DNA of 15,750 bases, taken from assembly GCA_016207365.1 (NCBI GenBank), contig JACQPU010000171.1, positions 1 to 15,750 of the forward strand, given 5' to 3'. Positions 1-5,717 of the stretch are shown one piece after another; the stretch's first letter is position 1, and the number at the start of each line of letters is the position of its first letter. Source of the stretch: Ignavibacteriales bacterium (lineage in GTDB: Bacteria > Bacteroidota > Ignavibacteria > UBA10030). Made by a program: the position numbers and the translations under genes. Under the pieces are notes generated by a model. The model was not told where the DNA came from. It was given only the letters and a program-made list of their open reading frames with translations, and did no database searches.

Positions 1-330
1 CACCAGATCTGTCAGGCCGTTGTCCGGAGCCAGGAACCACCACGTTCCGCCCTTCAACAGGAGAATCCGTCGTTGCGTGCCGACGCCGGGATCGACCACT
101 GCAACGAAAATTGTCCCTGCGGGAAAGTATCGGTACGCGCTCCACAACAGGAACGCGGCTTGTTTTACTTGTTGCGGTCGTACGCCGTGGCTCAGGTCCA
201 CGACCCGGGCATCCGGACAGCGTGAAGCAATCACACCCTTCATGGTACCGACAAACTGGTCTTCCGTACCAAAATCTGTAAGCAGAACAATTGGAGGGAC
301 GGGGCGGGTATTGATCAATCGCCGGAGCAT
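1..330 (-). CDS. S-adenosyl-L-methionine hydrolase (SAM hydroxide adenosyltransferase, DUF62 family), 3' part outside window
   Basis: The N-terminal 110 residues of a SAM hydrolase, which splits SAM with water into adenosine and methionine; the rest lies beyond the left edge. Visible family motifs are L-L-T-D-F-G (residues 16-21), the segment V-V-D-L-S-H (43-48), the A-Y-R-Y-F-P-x-G-T motif (65-73), D-P-G-V-G-x-x-R (80-87) and A-P-D-N-G-L (101-106). In this family a conserved Asp, Arg and His assist water activation: D80 and R87 fit the first two, and the His would lie outside the window. The ATG at 330 is the only in-frame ATG after the stop codon of the upstream oxidoreductase (367-369), giving a 36-nt gap. 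No convincing Shine-Dalgarno sequence is seen. Related fluorinases and chlorinases share the fold, but their substrate loops cannot be judged here, so hydrolase is chosen as the common housekeeping form. Confidence 0.88.
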   Translation of the reverse strand, partial: MLRRLINTRPVPPIVLLTDFGTEDQFVGTMKGVIASRCPDARVVDLSHGVRPQQVKQAAFLLWSAYRYFPAGTIFVAVVDPGVGTQRRILLLKGGTWWFLAPDNGLTDLV

Positions 331-366
331 AGAGTCACGGATACCGACGAAATGCAGTTGGAAATA

Positions 367-1374
367 CTATTGCAGCCGGGCGCTTTTGCCGGTTCTTGCG
401 GACGCGTAGATGGCATCGACGATCTTCATTCGATGAACAGCTTCCTCACCGGTCGAAATCACGGGATGGAGGTCGCGAAGCGCTCCGATCCAGTGGCGAA
501 GCTCATTTTCGTATGATTTCCGGTACAACGCCTGAGGGGTGTCGTGGGAGACCGGCGCCACGTTAACGAGATTCCCGTGCATCTTTTTCAGTATCCTGAA
601 CGGATTCAGCGAGCCGCTGCCATCGGTCCCAAACACGTCGCAGTAGAAAAAGTCCTGTTCGGCCTCGAACGACCAGCTTGACTCGATGGTAATCGTCGAT
701 CCGTTTTTCATTTTGATAAACACCACGGATGAGTCTTCCACACCTTTGGTGTTATGCGAATAGTTTGCTGCGATCACTTCCTTGACCTCGGGATATCCCA
801 TCATCCAGAAGGCCAGGTCGAACATGACGATTCCGAGATCGAGTACAACACCACCCCCGGATTTCTCCTTCCTGGTAAGCCATGGATTGGCAGCTTCGAG
901 TTTCCGAAGCCATCCCGCCTTGGCGTAGTACACCTTCCCAAGTTCCTTTTCTTCGATGAAGCTCTTCAGGATCATCGAGTCGGGCCGAAAGCGGTTGTTC
1001 ATGCCAACCATAATTTTTCGGCCGATCCTTTTTGCCGCCTGAATAATCTCAATGGCCTCCTTTTGTGTCCTCGCCAGGGGCTTTTCCACCAGAAGGTCTT
1101 TCCCTGCCTCCAAAGCGGCAATCGCCACATCCCGGTGAGCATTCGTGGAAGTGCAGATATCCAATCCAACGATCTCTCCTTCCCGCGAAAGCATCTCCTC
1201 GTAGTCTGAATATGACCGACGAATATTGTATTTCTTCGCAACAAATTCGGCTTTCGCGCGATCCATATCACAAACGGCGAGGATTTCAACATCCTGGAGT
1301 CGTGTGAGAATGGGGAGATGAATTGTCTGGGCAATGGTACCGAGTCCGACAATTCCAACGCGGGTTCGTTCCAT
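367..1374 (-). CDS. Gfo/Idh/MocA family NAD(P)-dependent oxidoreductase
   Basis: A 335-residue sugar or cyclitol-type dehydrogenase of the Gfo/Idh/MocA family, substrate unknown. The N-terminal Rossmann fold shows V-G-I-V-G-L-G-T-I-A (residues 6-15), and the family E-K-P motif is at 97-99, with K98 as the usual active-site lysine. The C-terminal half carries the G-G-G-V-V-L-D-L-G segment (173-181). In well-studied members (for example inositol dehydrogenase) this segment reads Asp-x-x-x-His, with the His acting in catalysis. Here D179 is present but the +4 position is V183 (codon 826-828), so the usual catalytic His is absent. The enzyme may belong to a His-less subgroup or use another residue. 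The ATG at 1374 lies 5 nt after the dxs stop, so the two are probably co-transcribed. The full length is normal for the family. Confidence 0.9.
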   Translation of the reverse strand: MERTRVGIVGLGTIAQTIHLPILTRLQDVEILAVCDMDRAKAEFVAKKYNIRRSYSDYEEMLSREGEIVGLDICTSTNAHRDVAIAALEAGKDLLVEKPLARTQKEAIEIIQAAKRIGRKIMVGMNNRFRPDSMILKSFIEEKELGKVYYAKAGWLRKLEAANPWLTRKEKSGGGVVLDLGIVMFDLAFWMMGYPEVKEVIAANYSHNTKGVEDSSVVFIKMKNGSTITIESSWSFEAEQDFFYCDVFGTDGSGSLNPFRILKKMHGNLVNVAPVSHDTPQALYRKSYENELRHWIGALRDLHPVISTGEEAVHRMKIVDAIYASARTGKSARLQ

Positions 1375-1379
1375 CGGGA

Positions 1380-3314
1380 TCAGGTCGTTACGAGTTCGTA
1401 GGCCGACAGTCCCTGGCGGGATGAAAGGAAGGAGCGGGTGATTTCTGCAATCCCCTTGCCATCGAGCTTTAGAAGCCGGCGTAATTCTTCCGGCGTGCCG
1501 TGATCGACAAAGGAATCGGGAAGACCGTGGAGACGGACGGAAATCCCATGGATTTGCTGTTTGCTGAGAGATTCGAGTATGGCCGAACCGAGACCTCCAT
1601 GGATCGTATTATCCTCGACTGTGACGATGGAGTCAAAACGAGGGGCAATCGAGCGAACGATCGCGTCATCCAGCGGTTTGACAAATCTCATGTTCACCAC
1701 CTCAGCATTGATTCCTTCTTTCCCAAGTAGATCAGCGGCCTGCAGGGAGAACGGAACCATACTACCGATAGCGAGGATCGCAACATCCTTCCCCTGTCGA
1801 ACCGTTTCCGCCTTGCCAATCTCCAGAAGACTGAATTCCTTTCGCAGAGGCACACCCAGGGCATTTCCGCGGGGATATCGAAGGGCGATCGGTCCTTTTC
1901 TATATTCGACCGCAGTGTACAGCATATCCCTCAGTTCCTGTTCATCCTTTGGGGCCATGACGACCATGCCCTGGATGCAACGCAGATACGAAAGATCAAG
2001 GGCGCCGTGATGCGTCGGACCGTCGGCTCCGACCAGTCCGCCCCTGTCAAGCACGAAAACAACGTGCAATCCTTGCAGCGCGACGTCGTGGATAACCTGG
2101 TCGAACGCCCTCTGAAGGAACGTTGAATAGATTGCTGTCACAGGGATATATCCTTCGGTGGCAAGTCCTGCGGCAAAAGTCACTCCATGTTGCTCCGCGA
2201 TACCAACGTCAAAGAATCGCTCGGGCAATTCCTTCTGAAGAAACGTGAGTCCGGTTCCGTCAGGCATTGCCGCGGTTACCCCCACCACCTTTGGATTCAT
2301 TTTACACACCTCCACGAGAGCCTGACCGAAAATCTTTGTGTACGCGGGCGCTTCGTTGGGACTTTTGTGCATCACGCCGGTAATCTTGTCAAATGGCGTG
2401 ACCCCATGAAGGCGGGTCGCTTCCTTCTCGGCGGGAGGATACCCTTTTCCTTTCTGAGTGATCGTATGAAGCAGAATGGGGCCTTTAAGGTCCTTTACGT
2501 GACGCAGAATTTCGACAAGTTTTACAACATTGTGGCCATTGGAGGGACCGAAGTAACGGAACCCGAGCGCTTCGAACAGCATGCCTGGCGTAACAACGGC
2601 CTTGACGCCTTTCTCAAGTTTCTGTGCGACGATCCTCAGCCTGTCCCCAAAGTTGTCCAACTTTCCTGTGAGATCCCACACATTGGCTTTGAACTTGTTA
2701 TACGTCGGATGGGTCAGGACCGCCGAGAAATAATCATGGAGTGACCAAAGTGTCGGGTTCAGTGATGAGAGCGAGACCATCTGGTTGTCGTTCAGGACAA
2801 CGATCATGTCCTTCTTAAGGAGGCCGGCATTGTTCATGGCTTCGTACGCCATTCCCCCTGTTAACGATCCATCTCCCACGACGGCAACGACTTTGAATTC
2901 CTTGCCTGCGAGGTCTCGCGCAGTTGTGATACCGAGGGCCGCCGAGATGGCGGTACTCGCATGCCCGGCCCCAAATACATCGTATTCGCTTTCTGCTCGT
3001 TTTAAAAAGCCGCTCAATCCACCGAGTTGCCGGATGGTGTGCATCTGATCCTTTCTTCCCGTCAGGATCTTGTGCGGATACGCCTGGTGTCCAGTATCCC
3101 AGACAAGCTTGTCCTCCGGTGTATTGAAAACGTAATGCAGAGCGACAGCCAGCTCCACGGCTCCCAATCCGGCACCAAAATGGCCACCGGTCCTTGAAAC
3201 ACAGTCGATGAGAAAATTCCTCACCTCGCTGCAAACACCGCGCAGGTCTTTGACGCCCAGCTTCCGGAGATCGGCTGGTGAATTAATATTTTCGAGAAGG
3301 GGATATTCGGACAT
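1380..3314 (-). CDS. dxs: 1-deoxy-D-xylulose-5-phosphate synthase
   Basis: Dxs condenses pyruvate and glyceraldehyde 3-phosphate into DXP using thiamine diphosphate, the entry step of the MEP isoprenoid pathway, in the cytoplasm. The 644-residue product has the typical length. Visible motifs are the T-G-G-H-F-G-A-G-L-G segment (42-51) with active-site H45, D-T-G-H-Q-A-Y-P-H-K (73-82), the ThDP/Mg motif G-D-G-S-L-T-G-G (147-154) with downstream N-D-N (175-177), the catalytic glutamate E374 in G-I-A-E-Q-H, and D-G-P-T-H-H-G (431-437), followed by a C-terminal transketolase domain. The open frame continues 36 codons upstream through xseB. The ATG at 3314 is chosen because similarity begins there and it falls 2 nt after the xseB stop, consistent with translational coupling; no strong Shine-Dalgarno is seen. 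In many bacteria ispA sits between xseB and dxs; it is absent here. Confidence 0.97.
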   Translation of the reverse strand: MSEYPLLENINSPADLRKLGVKDLRGVCSEVRNFLIDCVSRTGGHFGAGLGAVELAVALHYVFNTPEDKLVWDTGHQAYPHKILTGRKDQMHTIRQLGGLSGFLKRAESEYDVFGAGHASTAISAALGITTARDLAGKEFKVVAVVGDGSLTGGMAYEAMNNAGLLKKDMIVVLNDNQMVSLSSLNPTLWSLHDYFSAVLTHPTYNKFKANVWDLTGKLDNFGDRLRIVAQKLEKGVKAVVTPGMLFEALGFRYFGPSNGHNVVKLVEILRHVKDLKGPILLHTITQKGKGYPPAEKEATRLHGVTPFDKITGVMHKSPNEAPAYTKIFGQALVEVCKMNPKVVGVTAAMPDGTGLTFLQKELPERFFDVGIAEQHGVTFAAGLATEGYIPVTAIYSTFLQRAFDQVIHDVALQGLHVVFVLDRGGLVGADGPTHHGALDLSYLRCIQGMVVMAPKDEQELRDMLYTAVEYRKGPIALRYPRGNALGVPLRKEFSLLEIGKAETVRQGKDVAILAIGSMVPFSLQAADLLGKEGINAEVVNMRFVKPLDDAIVRSIAPRFDSIVTVEDNTIHGGLGSAILESLSKQQIHGISVRLHGLPDSFVDHGTPEELRRLLKLDGKGIAEITRSFLSSRQGLSAYELVTT

Positions 3315-3316
3315 AT

Positions 3317-3562
3317 TTATGAGCCGCGGTCTTGTTCGAGATCGGATATTTCGAACTGCCCATCCATAGTCTTTACGAGTTTCTTGAAGCGAGCCTCGGC
3401 TCCTTTGAGCCTGGTCGAACAAAATTGCGACAGTTCCAGACCTTCCTCGTAAAGATCGATGGCTTTCTCCAGGGGGGTATCACCGTTCTCAAGCAGGCCT
3501 ACAATCTCTTCGAGCCTTTTCATGGCAGATTCGAAGGTGTGTGCCGTTTTTCGTGCGGTCAT
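3317..3562 (-). CDS. xseB: Exodeoxyribonuclease VII small subunit
   Basis: XseB is the small helical subunit of exonuclease VII, several copies of which assemble with XseA to degrade single-stranded DNA into short oligonucleotides. The 81-residue length and the conserved core are typical: F-E-x-A-M-K-R-L-E-E-I-V (10-21), L-E-N-G-D-T-P-L-E-K-A-I (23-34), then Y-E-E-G-L-E-L (38-44). The ATG at 3562 overlaps the xseA stop by 4 nt (ATGA), a classic arrangement for stop-start coupling that keeps the subunits in ratio. Its own stop lies 2 nt before dxs. The acidic C-terminal tail after residue 65 is unconserved in the family. Confidence 0.95.
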   Translation of the reverse strand: MTARKTAHTFESAMKRLEEIVGLLENGDTPLEKAIDLYEEGLELSQFCSTRLKGAEARFKKLVKTMDGQFEISDLEQDRGS

Positions 3563-4767
3563 TCTTTCTCCACTTTCACTCTGACACTGTCGTCGTGGAA
3601 CTGAACTTCAGCCTTCTCGCCTTCTGCAAGCTGGCGTGCCCGTGAAACGACTTGTCCGTTTTTCCGAACAATTGCATACCCGCGCCGAAGGACGTTCGTT
3701 GGACTCAAGGCTTCAAGCTGATTCTGAAGGGAATCGTGGCGGTTGGATGCGGAATAGACAACATGCCCCACGGCAAGAGAGAGACTCTTGTCCAGTTCAT
3801 CAAGGCGCTGTGAGTACTGTCGGAGAAGGTCCTTTGGCCTGTTGAACGAATAGCTTGTTACCAAACGTTGTATCCGATCCCCAAGGACATCAATGCGATC
3901 CTGCACGCGCTGTTTCAGAGTATAGCAAATGTTGGCCAGAATATCAACGAGTTCGCTCCGATCACGAATTACAAGCTCCGCGGCGGCCGAGGGAGTCGGT
4001 GCGCGCAAATCTGCAACAAAATCGGCTATGCTGAAATCGATTTCATGGCCTACAGCGCTGATTACGGGAATCCGCGATTCTGCAATTGCACGCGCGACAA
4101 TCTCCTCGTTGAATGCCCACAGGTCCTCCAGCGAACCCCCTCCCCTGCCAACGATAAGGACCTCAATCGCACTGTAGCGATTCATGTCATGGATTGCCTC
4201 CGCGATTTCTTCAGCCGCACCGGGTCCCTGCACTCGTACGGGCGCAACAATCACCTCTATTGACGGAAACCTGCGCGAAAGCACGCTGCGAATATCCTGC
4301 AGTGCGGCGCCCGACGGCGATGTCACAACTCCAATCCTCTGGGGGTATTCCGGAATCGGCTTCTTGCGCTCCTGATCGAACAATCCTTCTGCAGCGAGCT
4401 TCTTTTTCAACCGCTCGAACGCCAGTTGAAGATCACCCAGGCCTACGGGGTGGATCTGAAGGACTTCGATCTGATAGATTCCCCGAGGTTGATAGACGGT
4501 CAATGAGCCGCGCACTTGTACTTTCATACCGTCTTCTGGGAGGACCTGGAGAATCTCGGCTCTGCTCCTCCAGAGAACAGCGGAAAGTTGTGCCCCTTCA
4601 TCCTTCAGTGTAAAATACCAATGTCCGGACGAATGCCGCTTGCAGTTCGAAACCTCCCCAACGACCCAGACGTTCGGGTAGGCCGATTCGATCGATTGTT
4701 TGAGGAGCCGCGTAATCTCGGAGACTGAGAATGGGCGACGTTCGGCGGGTTGAAAGTCGAACAACAT
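3559..4767 (-). CDS. xseA: Exodeoxyribonuclease VII large subunit
   Basis: XseA is the catalytic large subunit of exonuclease VII, which processes single-stranded DNA in repair. With the ATG at 4767 it has 402 residues, at the shorter end of the family. An N-terminal OB-fold spans about 14-106 (the segment V-V-G-E-V-S-N and H-W-Y-F-T-L-K-D are visible). The catalytic domain follows with G-V-V-T-S-P-S-G-A-A (146-155), G-R-G-G-G-S-L-E-D-L-W-A-F-N (207-220) and the S-A-V-G-H-E-I-D region from 237. The C-terminus has R-R-G-Y-A-I-V. The frame stays open to 4869, but those 34 extra codons have no family similarity and lie over promoter-like elements facing both ways, so the inner ATG is preferred. 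No Shine-Dalgarno is visible, and the nearby promoter candidate predicts a leaderless message. Confidence 0.95.
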   Translation of the reverse strand: MLFDFQPAERRPFSVSEITRLLKQSIESAYPNVWVVGEVSNCKRHSSGHWYFTLKDEGAQLSAVLWRSRAEILQVLPEDGMKVQVRGSLTVYQPRGIYQIEVLQIHPVGLGDLQLAFERLKKKLAAEGLFDQERKKPIPEYPQRIGVVTSPSGAALQDIRSVLSRRFPSIEVIVAPVRVQGPGAAEEIAEAIHDMNRYSAIEVLIVGRGGGSLEDLWAFNEEIVARAIAESRIPVISAVGHEIDFSIADFVADLRAPTPSAAAELVIRDRSELVDILANICYTLKQRVQDRIDVLGDRIQRLVTSYSFNRPKDLLRQYSQRLDELDKSLSLAVGHVVYSASNRHDSLQNQLEALSPTNVLRRGYAIVRKNGQVVSRARQLAEGEKAEVQFHDDSVRVKVEKE

Positions 4768-4773
4768 GAAGCT

Positions 4774-4802
4774 AAAGTAGGAAGAGATGAAATCAGATTC
4801 AA
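4774..4802 (-). promoter_or_regulatory. Candidate promoter of xseA-xseB-dxs operon
   Basis: Reading on the minus strand, TTGAAT (4797-4802) and TACTTT (4774-4779) are separated by 17 nt. This also fits the Bacteroidota-type TTG-N20-TAnnTTtG layout (TACTTTAG). Only six bases, AGCTTC, separate the -10 element from the xseA ATG, so transcription would start at or within a base or two of the start codon and yield a leaderless mRNA. Seen by eye only. Confidence 0.42.
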
Positions 4803-4833
4803 CGACCTTTCCGGTTTGCGTTGCGCTGAACGC

Positions 4834-4862
4834 TTGGTTCTTCGACCATCGTTTGGTATATT
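4834..4862 (+). promoter_or_regulatory. Candidate promoter of bshB1
   Basis: TTGGTT (4834-4839) and TATATT (4857-4862) with a 17-nt spacer. In the Bacteroidota-style reading this is TTG-N20-TAtaTTgG, the same geometry as the opposing xseA promoter candidate 32 bp away. A start near 4869 would leave a leader of about 24 nt, with a weak GGAA (4883-4886) before the ATG at 4893. Confidence 0.45.
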
Positions 4863-4892
4863 GGCCCATTCTTTCATAGCGCGGAATACTCT

Positions 4893-5618
4893 ATGATCGA
4901 CATTTTGGCTATTGGTGCTCACCCGGATGATCTGGAACTCTCTTGCGGGGCAACTCTCGCAAAACTCGCCCGGCGCGGTCATTCGGTGGTACTCGCCGAT
5001 CTCACGCAGGGCGAACGAGGCACGCGGGGAACAGCTGAGATCAGGACCCGGGAAGCACACAAGGCCGCATCGATCCTTGGAATCAAGGAACGAAGGAATC
5101 TCGGATTACCCGACGGTAATCTAGAACGCAACACAAAGAACGTCCGGCAGATTATTGCTCACATCCGAGATCTCCGGCCACGGATGTTGATCTTCCCCCA
5201 CTCGTTCGATCGCCATCCCGACCATATGCATACTCATGAACTGTGCAGAGAAGCATGGTTCTATTCCGGGCTTGCCAAGATCCCAACAGAAATAAATGGA
5301 GCTTCCCAGCAGCCACACCGACCGGACATTTGGTTTGAATTCATGCAGTGGCATGAATTTGAACCCTCGATAATCGTAGACGTCACTGAATCCTGGGACG
5401 TCAAGATGAACGCCGTCCGAGCATACGAATCGCAGCTGCACAGCCAGAGGACCAGCGAGCCCGAGACAAAGCTAAGCTCGCCGCAGTTCCTGGATCTCAT
5501 TGAGGCGCGTGGACGCGCGTATGGGGAAAGAATTGGAGTTCGGTACGGGGAACCTTTCCACTGCCCCGTGCCGTTAGGTATTCACGACCTGTTCGACCTG
5601 GTCCACACGAAAGGCTGA
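4893..5618 (+). CDS. bshB1: Bacillithiol biosynthesis deacetylase BshB1 (N-acetylglucosaminyl-malate deacetylase)
   Basis: A zinc-dependent PIG-L/LmbE-type deacetylase of 241 residues that removes acetate from N-acetylglucosaminyl malate in the second step of bacillithiol synthesis, a low-molecular-weight thiol of Firmicutes, Bacteroidota and relatives. Motifs visible are A-H-P-D-D-L-E (9-15), giving zinc ligand H10, catalytic D12 and zinc ligand D13; L-T-x-G-E-x-G-T-R-G-T (37-47); L-G-L-P-D-G (70-75); and R-H-P-D-H (107-111), with H111 as the likely third ligand. The glycosyltransferase (bshA) and cysteine ligase (bshC) are not in this window. It is a single plus-strand gene, divergent from xseA and convergent with ccmF, with its own promoter candidate. 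The start is supported by the family N-terminus M-I-D-I-L-A-I-G-A-H. A general PIG-L deacetylase is the alternative, but the T-R-G-T and L-P-D-G motifs favour BshB1. Confidence 0.92.
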   Translation: MIDILAIGAHPDDLELSCGATLAKLARRGHSVVLADLTQGERGTRGTAEIRTREAHKAASILGIKERRNLGLPDGNLERNTKNVRQIIAHIRDLRPRMLIFPHSFDRHPDHMHTHELCREAWFYSGLAKIPTEINGASQQPHRPDIWFEFMQWHEFEPSIIVDVTESWDVKMNAVRAYESQLHSQRTSEPETKLSSPQFLDLIEARGRAYGERIGVRYGEPFHCPVPLGIHDLFDLVHTKG

Positions 5619-5717
5619 CCATAATCCGCCCAATTCAATGCGGGCATTCCGATTTACAAAACAAAGAATCGGGGGGCGCTTTCCCTGCGGAAGGAACGGA
5701 TTTGGTACCAGGTCGTT
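5619..5717. terminator. Convergent bshB1/ccmF intergenic region with weak hairpins
   Basis: Both genes end here, so termination in both directions is expected. Two modest inverted repeats are visible: CCGATT (5649-5654) with AATCGG (5667-5672), and CTTTCC (5679-5684) with GGAAGG (5689-5694) around the tetraloop CTGC, with one G-T wobble. Neither is followed by a clean run of T on either strand, so an intrinsic terminator is possible but not convincing. Confidence 0.25.

Noticed and set aside
20..409. A plus-strand frame at the left edge
   Set aside because: Opposite a clear SAM hydrolase on the minus strand with conserved TDFG and DPGVG motifs; the plus frame has no motif.
3315..3422. Longer N-terminus for Dxs
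   Set aside because: The added 36 codons overlap xseB and do not resemble Dxs; the ATG at 3314 matches the family start.
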